From: Deltaproteobacteria bacterium
Lineage (GTDB): Bacteria; Lernaellota; Lernaellaia; JACKCT01
Length of the DNA: 64,000 bases
Assembly (NCBI GenBank): GCA_020845895.1
Contig: JADLEX010000045.1
Span: 1-64,000, forward strand
Direction: 5' to 3'
A program made the position numbers and the translations under genes. Positions within the stretch are counted from its first letter, which is position 1. The number at the start of each line of letters is the position of its first letter. The notes under the pieces are model-generated. The model saw only the letters and a program-made list of their open reading frames with translations. It did not search any database and was not told where the DNA came from. Shown here piece by piece: positions 8,393-17,622 of the stretch.

Positions 8393-8411
8393 GATTTCCC
8401 TCCTCGCGCGT

Positions 8412-9563
8412 TCACCACGCGCCCCAGACGGCGAGTCCGAAGCCGTCGTGTTTAAGATTCGCCAAACCGTTCGACTCGGGCGCGTCGCCGTCGCTCATCG
8501 AAGACGCGAGCCACAACGCATCCGGGTTCACTTCCGTGTTGTCCACCTTCTCGAAGAAATAGACCGACCCCGCCGGCGTCATCCGACGCAGCGGCTTCGG
8601 CCCGCCTTCGATCCACTTTCCGTTTTCCAGGCGACGCTTGATCTCCCAACCTGCCAGCGGCTTCCATCGCGGAATGCGTGCGCCGACGAGCTCAACCTCC
8701 GTTTGGGTCCCCGGGATTTTGCCCTTGAATGTTTGTGGGTCGATCCAGTGGGGTCGCCAGCCACCGGCGTAGATGGCTGGCGTCACGAGCACCATGCACA
8801 GTTGGGTCGCCGATTCGACGGTCGTTTTCCACGTCGGGGGCACAGTTGGCCAAGCGTCAACGACCGAGAAGTCCGCAAACCGCCCCTCGCCACCGATGCG
8901 GTGCGTGTAGCCGTTCAGACCGTCCGCGCTCGTGTTTCCCGTGTCGACGATCTTGACGACGAGCCCGGTCGTGACTTCCTTGCCCTGAAAATCGATCGCC
9001 TCCGTCGAGAACAACATGCCGGGTACTCCGGCGTAGTTGCCGCCTATCGCCACGTGCGTGCGCCGGTCGCGCTCGAGGGAAATGCCGCCGATGGACGACT
9101 GGTCGATCGACTCGCCCCCAGGGATGAGCCACTGACTTGCGAGATCTGTGACCTTCCAGAAGTCGCACGCCTTCCCGTATTCGGGTTTGCCGGCCTTGCT
9201 ATTGAGCGGAAGTCCGACCGGTTTGAGACCGCCGGGCAGATTGCATCCGGCTCCCGGCAACTCGACGGGCCGCAACCGATGAAACGCACCACCTTCCGGA
9301 TACGCATCCGCGGGCGCGGGGACGTAGACCTCGCTTCCGACGCGCAGCAGCGGCCCCTGGAATTTCCAGTTCACGACCGTGTCGGCCATGGCCTGGGGGA
9401 AGTCGTCGTTGTTTGCCTTTCGAACGATGGCTGTGCGCAGAGTCCCGGCCACGGCGCTCGGCGTGGGAAAGGGCAGCGACACCGCGCCACCCGCGCCCGT
9501 GTCGAAGGGTTTGGGATCGCGAAAGATCAGCGGACTGTTGGGAGTGATGACCACGCACGTCAT
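8412..9563 (-). CDS. cmr3: Type III-B CRISPR RAMP protein Cmr3
   Basis: 383 aa from the ATG at 9563, which overlaps the cmr2 stop (ATGA) and has a strong AAGGAGG upstream; the open frame extends further but those residues are antisense to cmr2. The start VVITPNSPLIFRDPKPFDTG and the following PFPTPSAVAGTLRTA are the conserved Cmr3 N-terminus, which binds the crRNA 5' handle and contacts Cmr2. The rest is typical in size and order. Confidence 0.92.
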   Translation of the reverse strand: MTCVVITPNSPLIFRDPKPFDTGAGGAVSLPFPTPSAVAGTLRTAIVRKANNDDFPQAMADTVVNWKFQGPLLRVGSEVYVPAPADAYPEGGAFHRLRPVELPGAGCNLPGGLKPVGLPLNSKAGKPEYGKACDFWKVTDLASQWLIPGGESIDQSSIGGISLERDRRTHVAIGGNYAGVPGMLFSTEAIDFQGKEVTTGLVVKIVDTGNTSADGLNGYTHRIGGEGRFADFSVVDAWPTVPPTWKTTVESATQLCMVLVTPAIYAGGWRPHWIDPQTFKGKIPGTQTEVELVGARIPRWKPLAGWEIKRRLENGKWIEGGPKPLRRMTPAGSVYFFEKVDNTEVNPDALWLASSMSDGDAPESNGLANLKHDGFGLAVWGAW

Positions 9564-11527
9564 AACGCGCCTCCTTGCTGCGCCGCCGGGGCGTTCGGAA
9601 CATCGACCGCCTCGCCGGAGTCGAGATAGGCCGGCAGCAGGGCGCGCGCCACAATGATCTCCTCCGCCATCTGCCGGAGAGACAGCCAAGCCTGATGTGC
9701 GAACGCCTCTTTCACAGTGTCGTTCGCCTCAGTCGGTGGCTCGGGAATCCGGTCGAGAATCATCTCGCGGACACGCTTCGTCAGTTGGTCTTGTTCGCCT
9801 TTCTGTTTTTTACCCAGCAGGCGTTTCAACTCGACGTGGAGCAGCTCCGCCGTGACCCAAGTTTCGCCGTTCTGATCCGTGATCGGCCCGGTCTGGCTAG
9901 CGTTCCCATAGTGGCGTGCGAGCGTGCGCATCTCGTATGCGAGGCGGTCTGGAATCAGATCCTCTCGCAGCAGGTGGACCCATCCCTTCATCCGCGTGAC
10001 GGGGCTGGTGTGTTCGTGATAGGCGTCGCCATGCGTCGCGTCGGGCCACGCCATGCGCAGTTTGATCGGCGCGCCGGAGCGTTTATAGAGGTGAAACGCC
10101 ACGGCGTTACCGCGTTTGCCATCGGCCTCCGCGAGTCGTTTATCCTCGGGGATCAAATTCGCGTTCGCAAACTCCCAACGCCCGCTCTTGGCGTCCTTCT
10201 CGGCGTCATGGGCGTTCTTGATCATTTCGCCCGCCATGGGCGTGAGCATGTGGACGATCGCCACGCCGACCGAGATAGTGCATCCCGTCACGTTCGTTCG
10301 AAAGCTCTGCTGAAGCGCTTCCACGCAATCGAGCATCCGGTCGAGCGGCACGAAGGCCAGCACGTCATCGCCGCCGGCGAAGATCGCGCTGCCGTTGGCG
10401 GCGGTTTCGACAATTTCATTCACACTATTTGCAAACGTCTGCATCCTCTGTGAGATTTCGCGATTCTCCTGAGGTGTCTTCGCGTCGCGGATCATCTTCC
10501 CCATCCCGTCGCCATCGCAGGCGATGACGGCGAGATATGGGCAAGGGGAAATTTTCGCACCGGTGACGATGTCTTTCAGGTCCTTCAGGTCTTCGACGTA
10601 GCTCGGGTAATCGCCCTTCAGACTGTCCAAGCGATCCGCAAAGAGTTGGTGGCCGTCGAAACAAAAGTCGCCATAACGGGTTTCATTCGTGTAGGAGAAG
10701 AATCCCGAGCGATTTTGTCCCTTCAGGTCCTCCAATTTTTGCCGGACCCCCAATACGGCTTGCTTCTGTCGATCGCCGTCGTCTCGGCGCATGACCCCGC
10801 GAATGAACGGATCGACCGCGATGCGCGAGCCTGGCGGAAAGTGCTCGTCGCCGGCGAGGCGTTTCACAAGGCCGGGCAGGTCGAGCATTTCGCCAGGTTT
10901 AATGCCCAGCTCGGCGCGGTGGTTGCGCCGATTGTCCGCCTCGAGCAGGCGTTGCAGCACGGACTCGCGACGCCCGTCCAGCGACGATTTGGAGACGCGA
11001 TGCGCCTGAAGGCTCGGAACGAAATCGCTGAATTCCTCCCGGGCGTCTAACAGGCGTTCTACCTGAGATCGACCTGCCCGAAAATCGTTTTCATCGAGAG
11101 GAACCCACGCCGAATAGAACTCCACGCGCTGCTCGACTTTTTGCTCGTTCCAGACGTTGTCGTGAAAACCCAAATCGGGACCGTTGTTCAGCTTGTCTTG
11201 AACATCGTCGATCGCGTCATTCCACGGAGCGTACGCACCGACTCCGGCTTTCCCGCTCGCGTCACGTGGATCGACGCCATCGGGCAGGATCGCGAGGACT
11301 CGATCCGAGGTGGGCACGGGATTCACCGAGCCGTCTTCGCGAAAATGATCGTTCAGCGGCGGCGCGATAAAATCGACTCCGTGGACCGCTCTCTTGAGGG
11401 CCGCCGCTGCGGCCAGCGCCGTCTTCTCGACGAAGTTCGACGACCAATGCAGATCGCGCGACCGGCGCGACGCTTCAATGAATTCCTGCACCGGCCCCAC
11501 CGAAAACATGAACAGGTGTTTTGCCAT
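9560..11527 (-). CDS. cmr2: Type III-B Cas10 subunit Cmr2, cyclase motif intact, no HD
   Basis: 655 aa. Large signature subunit of the Cmr complex. It begins at once with the ferredoxin-like/palm segment (LFMFSVGPVQEFIEASRRSRDL); the N-terminal HD nuclease domain of many Cas10 proteins is missing and no HD pair is visible elsewhere. The second palm domain carries ACDGDGMGKM and, at residues 385-388, GGDD within FAGGDDVLAF, so conversion of ATP to cyclic oligonucleotides or a related nucleotide signal is expected on target RNA binding. Length fits an HD-less Cmr2 (HD-containing ones are about 850-1000 aa). ATG directly follows the TAG of the upstream cmr1 copy, with GGAGG as ribosome site. Confidence 0.93.
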   Translation of the reverse strand: MAKHLFMFSVGPVQEFIEASRRSRDLHWSSNFVEKTALAAAAALKRAVHGVDFIAPPLNDHFREDGSVNPVPTSDRVLAILPDGVDPRDASGKAGVGAYAPWNDAIDDVQDKLNNGPDLGFHDNVWNEQKVEQRVEFYSAWVPLDENDFRAGRSQVERLLDAREEFSDFVPSLQAHRVSKSSLDGRRESVLQRLLEADNRRNHRAELGIKPGEMLDLPGLVKRLAGDEHFPPGSRIAVDPFIRGVMRRDDGDRQKQAVLGVRQKLEDLKGQNRSGFFSYTNETRYGDFCFDGHQLFADRLDSLKGDYPSYVEDLKDLKDIVTGAKISPCPYLAVIACDGDGMGKMIRDAKTPQENREISQRMQTFANSVNEIVETAANGSAIFAGGDDVLAFVPLDRMLDCVEALQQSFRTNVTGCTISVGVAIVHMLTPMAGEMIKNAHDAEKDAKSGRWEFANANLIPEDKRLAEADGKRGNAVAFHLYKRSGAPIKLRMAWPDATHGDAYHEHTSPVTRMKGWVHLLREDLIPDRLAYEMRTLARHYGNASQTGPITDQNGETWVTAELLHVELKRLLGKKQKGEQDQLTKRVREMILDRIPEPPTEANDTVKEAFAHQAWLSLRQMAEEIIVARALLPAYLDSGEAVDVPNAPAAQQGGAL

Positions 11528-13063
11528 CTAGTAAATCCTCCTGCCGCCGTTGTTCTTCACCCACTCGCGAAACGCCGTGAGCACCTTCTGGCCGGCGGGG
11601 GCGGTCGTGACGGCGGGCGATCGCAACGGCTGATAACGCACCCCCGTGTCCCCCGCGCCCGAAATCGTGTCGAACGGCGCGGCGCTGCCTTTGACGTAGC
11701 GGTCCTTATCCTCGGCGTTCGGTGCCGCGTGCGGGTCCATCAACACGACCTGCCCATCGGGCGGATCGGTCTCGAACCCCACGATGACGGGGAGAAACTG
11801 GTCCTCACCAACCTGAATCGCCTTCGTGATGACCGGACTCGCCAGACGGTCTTGAATTTTTCCGGCGGAATCGATCCACGCGAGAGTGAAGTTGTGCTGT
11901 TCCCTGTTGTCCCAGCCTATCGGTTTCCCAGTGATTTTGTCCCTGCGAAGCACAAAGCCCGGGTCTGGATTCGCGTAGGGCTGGTCCTTCCAATCTTTGT
12001 TTTGAAAACGGGTGATGATCGGAAGACCAAGTGAAGAACGCGGCCAAGCGGGGTCACCGAGGTGCTCGGTGTGCGGGGTGTGTTCCCACTTCGTAAATGG
12101 CTTTGGAATCGCGGCCAGTTTGCGAATCTTGTCCGGCTCCGGCCAGTCGGTGCGACGCAGGCGATGCTTCTTTTTTGGCTTCCCCGGTCGTGACTCGTCC
12201 TGCCGGAATCGCTTGACGAATCCCACCGCGGATGCCCAAGCGTCCTTCACGTTGGTGGAATCGTCGCTGCCAATCTGCATCCACGACCATCGCAGATTGG
12301 GAATGTGCCGCGCCCATTTCGGCGGCTTACCTTCCGGTCGAACCCAACCCAAGGGGTGTTCAATCGCCGGATTGGATTTCGAGTCCAAAAACTTCGGACA
12401 CACGTCCTCTGGACTCAAATATCCGGCGACACCGGACAGCACTTGGATCGTCCCAGCGCCGCGTCGTGTCCGACTACCGTAACCGCCGAAACAGATCCAA
12501 GCCCGAACCGCGGTCATGACGTCGTCGCTCAATGCTTTGGGGAAACCGAGTTCGAGCGTGAACTGCTGGTGGACGAAGAGCGGATCGGGATTCTTTCCCG
12601 GCGCCGGTCGCGACGAAAACATCGCATAAGCGCTCGCACCGCCGATATCGTCCGGCCAAACGATCGGCAAACCGTCCGGATCCTCCCCGGATGTCTCGTC
12701 CGGCTCGACCGATACAGCCACCGCCGACGGCTTCGACTCATACTCCGGCTCCGTCCGTCCGGGCTTCGGTGGGACCTGAAAGTGAACGCCCCCCCAGATC
12801 TCCTGCTCATTCTGAAACAGTTCATCGATCGATTTGAATTTCGCGAAGTCCTGCGTCGCCCGCCACCAGAAACGAAGGTGCCCGCGCACCGACGCCGCGC
12901 GGATCGGCTCGATCTCGTGGAACTTGCGCGGCTCGACGCCGCCGCCGAAGACGGGCGTCGCCACCCGCAGACGCACGCTGAACGATGTTCCGGCGTGAAC
13001 CTCGATCGGAAGAGCTTCCGTTGCCGGTGCAGTGTGATGTGCCAGATTTCGTCGCGGGGACAC
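11528..13063 (-). CDS. cmr1: Type III-B RAMP protein Cmr1, copy A
   Basis: 511 aa. N-terminal RAMP signature VRLRVATPVFGGGVEPRKFH followed by AASVRGHLRFWWRATQ, diagnostic of Cmr1, which sits at the head of the complex near the crRNA 3' region. A second Gly-rich stretch (WICFGGYGSRTRRGAGTIQ) is the conserved Cmr1 motif at about residue 195. It is longer than textbook Cmr1 (about 340-450 aa), with insertions in the C-terminal half. It opens with the same MSPRR as the gene just upstream, 14 nt away, so the two are tandem paralogues that have diverged. The stop abuts the cmr2 start. Confidence 0.88.
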   Translation of the reverse strand: MSPRRNLAHHTAPATEALPIEVHAGTSFSVRLRVATPVFGGGVEPRKFHEIEPIRAASVRGHLRFWWRATQDFAKFKSIDELFQNEQEIWGGVHFQVPPKPGRTEPEYESKPSAVAVSVEPDETSGEDPDGLPIVWPDDIGGASAYAMFSSRPAPGKNPDPLFVHQQFTLELGFPKALSDDVMTAVRAWICFGGYGSRTRRGAGTIQVLSGVAGYLSPEDVCPKFLDSKSNPAIEHPLGWVRPEGKPPKWARHIPNLRWSWMQIGSDDSTNVKDAWASAVGFVKRFRQDESRPGKPKKKHRLRRTDWPEPDKIRKLAAIPKPFTKWEHTPHTEHLGDPAWPRSSLGLPIITRFQNKDWKDQPYANPDPGFVLRRDKITGKPIGWDNREQHNFTLAWIDSAGKIQDRLASPVITKAIQVGEDQFLPVIVGFETDPPDGQVVLMDPHAAPNAEDKDRYVKGSAAPFDTISGAGDTGVRYQPLRSPAVTTAPAGQKVLTAFREWVKNNGGRRIY

Positions 13064-13077
13064 GGTCGCGTTTCTCC

Positions 13078-14562
13078 TCAGAACACCAGCCGGTAGGCCC
13101 GTTGCTGCGCGGTAAAATAGGTCAGGAACGAATCCAGCGCGTTGTCCGCCGCCGTGCCCGTGTGATGTGCATTCATCGGCGCAACGCGAGCAGCCTTGGT
13201 GCGGTCGTGAAGCTCCGCCGCCGTCGGGCGATACGGCAAGCCCGGGTGCGCGCCGGGCTGAGTTTTCACCACGAGATCGCCGACGAGTTGCCGCGGCTTC
13301 ACGCCGTTCAGCACGAGCGCCATGGCGCAGTAACGCACCTGATCCTGCGCATTGCGGAACGCGAAGGGCCGGATGATGAGCGGAGAGCCGAAGCGATCGG
13401 TATCTTCGTGCGTGAGCATGGCGTTCGCCGGCTCGTCTTTTCTGGGATCGTTTCGATCATCCTTGAACTTGAAGATGATCGGCAACCCGAAATCCGCTCG
13501 TGGGAAGAAGATGTCGTCATTCTGATGAGGCGGATGCGCCCAATTCGCGGGTTTGTGACCGCGCCCATCCGCCAACCGGCGCAGCGCATTCGGTTCCGGC
13601 CACTTGCTGCGTCCGGGATGGTTGGCTCCCGCAGGCGCAGCGTCGCGGCCATCGGGCGCTTGCCGGAACTTCTGAAATTCCGTGACGGCGGCCTTCCACG
13701 CCTGATAGGGGTCGGGGAACGACTGCGTGCCGACACGCAGCCGCGCGCCTTCGAGCGTCGGCCAGTCGTGAGCGGTCTCTTCGACCGCGGGGAGGCCGAT
13801 GCCGATGCGACCGGTAAATTCCGAAAATGCGGTGGCGGTGCCGAGTTCCGCGCTCGCGGGGACGCGGTCGATATCCATCAGTGCGCCGAGCCCCCGCCGC
13901 GTGCGCGCCCCGATGCCGCCGAACAGCACCCAGCAACGAAACGCGGCTTCGACATCGGCCTTGGCCGGCGCGCCGAGCCGTGAATGATCGAGATGCAGCG
14001 TGAATTCCACGAACCGCGTGGCAAACTGTTGATTGTGACCGACGCGGACCTTGGCCGTGGGGACGGGCGCGTTTCCCTGAAGCTCGGCACTCGGACGCTG
14101 GAGAGGAAAGAGAGCGTATCCCGCGCCCGCGCCAAATGCCCAATTCGGCAGGGGTTTTGGCTTGTGCGTGTTGGGATTCACCTCGTGCACGCCGGCCGGA
14201 ATCGTCACACCCTTCTTCGGCGCGTTTCCCCACTCCACCCACAGCTTGACTTTGGACTCTTTCGACTCTTCATCGCCGCCCAGCGCGGTTCCGCCGAAGA
14301 TCTCCGCCTCGTCGGCCCGCAATTTGGCTAGGCCGTCCGTCCCACAGTAACGCTGCCGGTGGCCGACCAGCGCGCGCCACCAAAAACGCAGGTGTCCGCG
14401 GATCTCGGGCACGCGGATGGGATCGGCATCGTCGGACTGCTGCGCCTGCGCCCCGCCGCCCATGATGGGGGTGATGACACGCAGGTTGTACGACTTCACA
14501 TCCGTGGTTTTCGCACCCGGAGTCGGCTTCGGATCTGTCGCCAGGGCTCTACGAGGGGACAT
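13078..14562 (-). CDS. cmr1: Type III-B RAMP protein Cmr1, copy B, first gene of the operon
   Basis: 494 aa. Same architecture as copy A: MSPRR start, NLRVITPIMGGGAQAQ, RVPEIRGHLRFWWRALVGHRQ, and WVLFGGIGARTRRGLGAL at about residue 220. Both copies have intact frames and conserved motifs, so neither looks like a pseudogene; sequences between the motifs have diverged well beyond a recent duplication. ATG at 14562 has GGAGG 6 nt upstream. It is the promoter-proximal gene; the AT-rich region at about 14600-14720 is the likely promoter. Confidence 0.88.
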   Translation of the reverse strand: MSPRRALATDPKPTPGAKTTDVKSYNLRVITPIMGGGAQAQQSDDADPIRVPEIRGHLRFWWRALVGHRQRYCGTDGLAKLRADEAEIFGGTALGGDEESKESKVKLWVEWGNAPKKGVTIPAGVHEVNPNTHKPKPLPNWAFGAGAGYALFPLQRPSAELQGNAPVPTAKVRVGHNQQFATRFVEFTLHLDHSRLGAPAKADVEAAFRCWVLFGGIGARTRRGLGALMDIDRVPASAELGTATAFSEFTGRIGIGLPAVEETAHDWPTLEGARLRVGTQSFPDPYQAWKAAVTEFQKFRQAPDGRDAAPAGANHPGRSKWPEPNALRRLADGRGHKPANWAHPPHQNDDIFFPRADFGLPIIFKFKDDRNDPRKDEPANAMLTHEDTDRFGSPLIIRPFAFRNAQDQVRYCAMALVLNGVKPRQLVGDLVVKTQPGAHPGLPYRPTAAELHDRTKAARVAPMNAHHTGTAADNALDSFLTYFTAQQRAYRLVF

Positions 14563-14599
14563 GCAGCCTCCGTCTCTTCGTCTCCCCTTTCATACGGAC

Positions 14600-14720
14600 A
14601 GCACTTGGAGGTTCTTACAAAATATTTTCCTCAGTCGAAATTTTTCGTTTTTCGCAGGCCGTCGTGAGTTGTAAACACCGGTTGAAAAATGAAGCGGTTC
14701 GCCGGGTGGTCCGGCGATGG
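14600..14720 (-). promoter_or_regulatory. Probable promoter region of the cmr operon
   Basis: The only clearly AT-rich stretch upstream of the operon. On the minus strand it contains TTCGAC, then 16 nt, then TAAGAA, a poor match to -35/-10 elements, and an alternative TATTTT. Exact boxes are uncertain. Confidence 0.3.
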
Positions 14721-15070
14721 TTGGAAGGCGTGTCGCTCCTGGTTATTTCCTGTTCGGGCAGGTCAGCGTCCAACTCGATCCGAGACTGCATGTACTGACG
14801 TCGCGATCGCGAGTTCAAATGGTTTGCTCTGTTGTGTTTGATTTGGAGTTACAAGCGGGTGCCGAGTCCTCCTGCCCGGCAGGAGACCGCGACGGCCGAG
14901 CACGACATCTCCAAATTGTCTGCTCTCGCAACCAATCTCCAAGGACGGCAATCGGGATCCCGATCTTCCTACGCGCGATCGGCCGTATTCCAACTCATCG
15001 CACGCAGTCTGCCGCCATCATACGACATCGCGGGTCATACGGCAGTTGGCACGAGCGGATTCTTCCCGCG
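14721..15070. other. Gene-free spacer between helicase remnant and cmr operon
   Basis: No open frame here has coding character. The only structure noted is a GC-rich inverted repeat, CTCCTGCC/GGCAGGAG, at 14869-14885. The stretch lies upstream of the cmr promoter and downstream of the helicase stop. Confidence 0.4.
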
Positions 15071-16150
15071 TCAATTCCGCGTACGTCCCTCCTCGCCCGC
15101 AATCCAATCGTTTCGAGCGAAGACGTGCGGGAGTTGCCGCGCCCGCGACGCCGCGACCATCCGCGCGCCGCGAGCGCACCGAACGTCGGCATTGTAAACG
15201 TCGAGCAGGATCACGACGTCCGACTCTAAGCCCTTGAACGCGCCGAAGGTCGTGTGCAGGAGCATTCCATCGCGGTCGAGGGGATCGGTGGAGAGCGCGA
15301 GACCGGCGAGCGACTCCGCGGTCGCGAGCACCGAATTGCGCCGCGTGTGCGGCGTGAGAAGCACGATCTGGTCGGGGGTGATCTTCTCTCGCGCGGTCAA
15401 CGTCTCGATCAGCTCCGCGAGGTCTCTCAGCGTCTCCCGCGGATCCCTCCGGAGATGCACCACGACGTCTTCGCCCCACGGCGCGTCGAGCGGGCACTCG
15501 ACCGCGTCCCCCGTGAGGGTCGCGAGCGTCTCGGCGATGCGTCGCGCGTTGCGGAAGTTGTGCCGCAGGTGAAAGACGGTCTCGAACGCGGGCACGGTCG
15601 AGGGACGCCCGAAGATGGCCTGGCGCGGATCGAGGAACGCGAAGATCTTTCCCGCCGATTTATCGGCGAGGAGGTCTTCGAGGATCGCCCACCAGTCGGG
15701 CAAAAAGTCCTGCGCCTCGTCGACGACGATCGCGTCGAACCGTGGCATCGCGCCGAGCGTCGGGACGAGTTGGAGTATGGGCTGGAGCGCGTTGCGCCGG
15801 AAGTTTTTGAACTCCGATTCCGAGAGCGGAGTGACGGTGCGTTCGCCGCGCCAGAAACGCAGGGATTCGTCCGCGGCGGAGGCGATGCGCGGGAGCGTCG
15901 ACGCGGTCCAGAGCGTCTCGCGCGGGGCGTCGAGCGGCCGCATTTCGGAGGGCGCGCACTCGCTGAGCGGAAACGCGACGACATCGCCGAAGACAAACGG
16001 GAGTTCGACGAATCGCCCGGCGAAGAGGCGATTGAGTCGGCGCAGGAACTCGGCGCGCAACTCGTGGAGCGACGCCCGGGCCTGCTCCCACGGGCTTTTC
16101 TTTATGATCTCGTCGCGGCCGTCGACTCGGCGAACCCACGTGCCGTCGCG
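15071..16150 (-). pseudogene. 5'-truncated UvrD/NERD-type helicase remnant
   Basis: The frame encodes the C-terminal half of a UvrD-like superfamily 1 helicase: motif II VVDEAQDFLPDWW, motif III LDPRQAIFGR, motif IV LRHNFRNARRIAETL, motif V GLESDVVILLDVYN and motif VI VAASRARQLPHVF. Walker A and the N-terminal NERD nuclease-like domain are absent. The frame continues upstream of the TTG at 16060 without any usual start codon, through WEQARASLHELRAEF back to RDGTWVRRVDG, which looks like the end of a NERD domain, and then loses similarity at about 16140-16150. There it meets the truncated ArsR gene. The gene was therefore probably cut by a rearrangement (or an assembly join) and is unlikely to be functional. 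The surviving helicase motifs are uninterrupted, so the cut is recent. Confidence 0.7.
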
Positions 16151-16416
16151 CCATCCTGGCTCGCCTGGCGCAAGGCGAGGCCTCGGTGAAGGAGCTCGCC
16201 ACGCCCTTCGCCATGAGTCAGCCGGCCATCTCCAAGCACCTCAAGCTGCTGGAGCGGGCCGGGCTGGTCAGCGTCGGACACGACGGTCAGCGTCGGCCGC
16301 GGCGGCTGGTGGTGGCGCCGCTCAGCGAGGCGCGCGCCTGCATCGAGCGCTTCCGTGAAGCCTTCGAGCAGAACTTCGCGCGGCTCGATGTCCTCCTCGG
16401 GGAGTTGCAGCAATAG
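16145..16416 (+). pseudogene. 5'-truncated ArsR-family transcriptional regulator
   Basis: Encodes the winged-helix core of an ArsR repressor: RRAILARLAQGEASVKELA, then the recognition helix region SQPAISKHLKLLERAGLV and the wing QRRPRRLV, ending in a 30-residue helix. The N-terminal 20-25 residues are missing: the in-frame sequence upstream degenerates and meets a TGA near 16106. A GTG at 16186 could still produce a 76-aa product lacking helix 1. The adjacent SRPBCC gene is the usual partner of this ArsR subfamily. Truncation coincides with the helicase breakpoint. Confidence 0.65.
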
Positions 16417-16463
16417 CCGCACGACCCCAAGCGCGGCAAACCCAAACTCAAGTGAGGTCAGCG

Positions 16464-16982
16464 ATGGAAAAGGCCGAGGTCAGCTTGCCGAGTGACCGCG
16501 AAGTGAAGGTGGTCCGTCCATTCAAGGCACCGCGCGCGCTCGTGTATCGCGCCTATACCGAAGCCGCGCTGCTGCGCCGCTGGTGCGTCGCGGAGCCGGG
16601 CTGGTCGATGCCGGTCTGCGAGATGGACGCGCGGGTCGGTGGCAGCTACCGCTGGCGCTGGCGTAACGAAGCCGATGGCAGCGAGTTCGGCTTCAGCGGC
16701 GTCTTCAAGGAGCTCGAGCCGGGCGCCAAGATCGTCCACACCCAGTTTTACGACGCCGGCGACACCGGCATCGGCATGGGCGACGGCGACGCCACCGTCA
16801 CCGTGACCATGTCCGAAAGCGGGGACGTCACCACCGTCACCACTCTCATTGACTTCGGCAACAAGCAATCGTGCGACGACTCGATGGCCACCGGCATGAC
16901 CGACGGCATGGAGCAGAGCTACCAGTTGCTGGACGAGGTGCTGGCCGGCCTGCCCAGCAGCGGCGACGGGGCGCGCTCCTAG
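16464..16982 (+). CDS. SRPBCC/AHSA1-domain protein
   Basis: 172 aa. Activator-of-Hsp90-homology-1-like SRPBCC fold: REVKVVRPFKAPRALVYRAYTEAALLRRWC, WSMPVCEMDARVGGSYRWRW and SGVFKELEPGAKIVHTQ are the conserved segments that line a hydrophobic cavity. The C-terminal helix is MTDGMEQSYQLLDEVL. ATG at 16464 with GAGG upstream. It follows the ArsR gene by 47 bp, a pairing common in actinobacteria and proteobacteria where the SRPBCC protein is under ArsR control. Ligand unknown. Confidence 0.85.
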   Translation: MEKAEVSLPSDREVKVVRPFKAPRALVYRAYTEAALLRRWCVAEPGWSMPVCEMDARVGGSYRWRWRNEADGSEFGFSGVFKELEPGAKIVHTQFYDAGDTGIGMGDGDATVTVTMSESGDVTTVTTLIDFGNKQSCDDSMATGMTDGMEQSYQLLDEVLAGLPSSGDGARS

Positions 16983-17129
16983 ATCGGACGCTCCGCTGCG
17001 TTTGTACGTCGCCGCGATGGGCCCGGGCTCGAGATAGGCTGCGCCCGCCGCGTCAGCACCACGTGCGCGGCTTGACAATCGCTGAGAAGGGCCGTTCCAT
17101 GCGCAAGGATATTGCAATGGGGCTTACAT

Positions 17130-17519
17130 ATGAAACGCTTCCTTTTTTGGTCGACCATCCCTCTCCTCCTCACCGTGATGGCCCTCGGGATTTCCTGCGA
17201 TTCCGGCGATGACGACGACGATTCGGGCGTGGGAGCCGCGAACGACGACACGGATGATGACGATACCGGCGATGACGACGTGAGCGACAACGGGCTCTAT
17301 GAGCGCTGCATGGCTTTTTACGTCGATTGCATGGGTTACTCCGAGGACGATGCCGTCGGGTACTGCGACATTCTTCCCGATGTGACCGACGCGTGCCAGA
17401 TCGAGGCCCATGGCCTTTATTTGGATTGCATGGAAGCCAATATCGATTGCGAAGACTTTTCCGCGGAAGAGTCTTTGGCCTGTAGCGAGGCACTCCAGAC
17501 GGTTCTGGAAGCCTGCTGA
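17130..17519 (+). CDS. Small Asp-rich lipoprotein with Cys-rich domain
   Basis: 129 aa. N-terminal signal (MKRF, then a hydrophobic stretch) ends at a lipobox-like GISC, so the mature protein should be a lipoprotein. Residues about 26-60 are an Asp-rich linker, then a 70-residue domain with six regularly spaced Cys (ERCMAFYVDCMG, GYCDILPD, CQIEAHGLYLDCMEANIDCED, ACSEAL, EAC). Function unknown. The Asp-rich linker recurs in three other exported proteins in this window, at 36.2, 59.0 and 62.5 kb. Confidence 0.75.
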   Translation: MKRFLFWSTIPLLLTVMALGISCDSGDDDDDSGVGAANDDTDDDDTGDDDVSDNGLYERCMAFYVDCMGYSEDDAVGYCDILPDVTDACQIEAHGLYLDCMEANIDCEDFSAEESLACSEALQTVLEAC

Positions 17520-17622
17520 AAATCTCCGCCGACCGCGGCCTACGACATGACTTGACGCGTCTCGCGTTCCGAACGGACGACGCGATCGCCATGCGGCGTC
17601 GCATCGTCTGCCTCGCGCAGGG

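Noticed and set aside
15254-16189. 311-aa + strand frame over the helicase remnant
   Set aside because: Complementary to conserved helicase motifs; Arg/Glu-rich shadow without family features.
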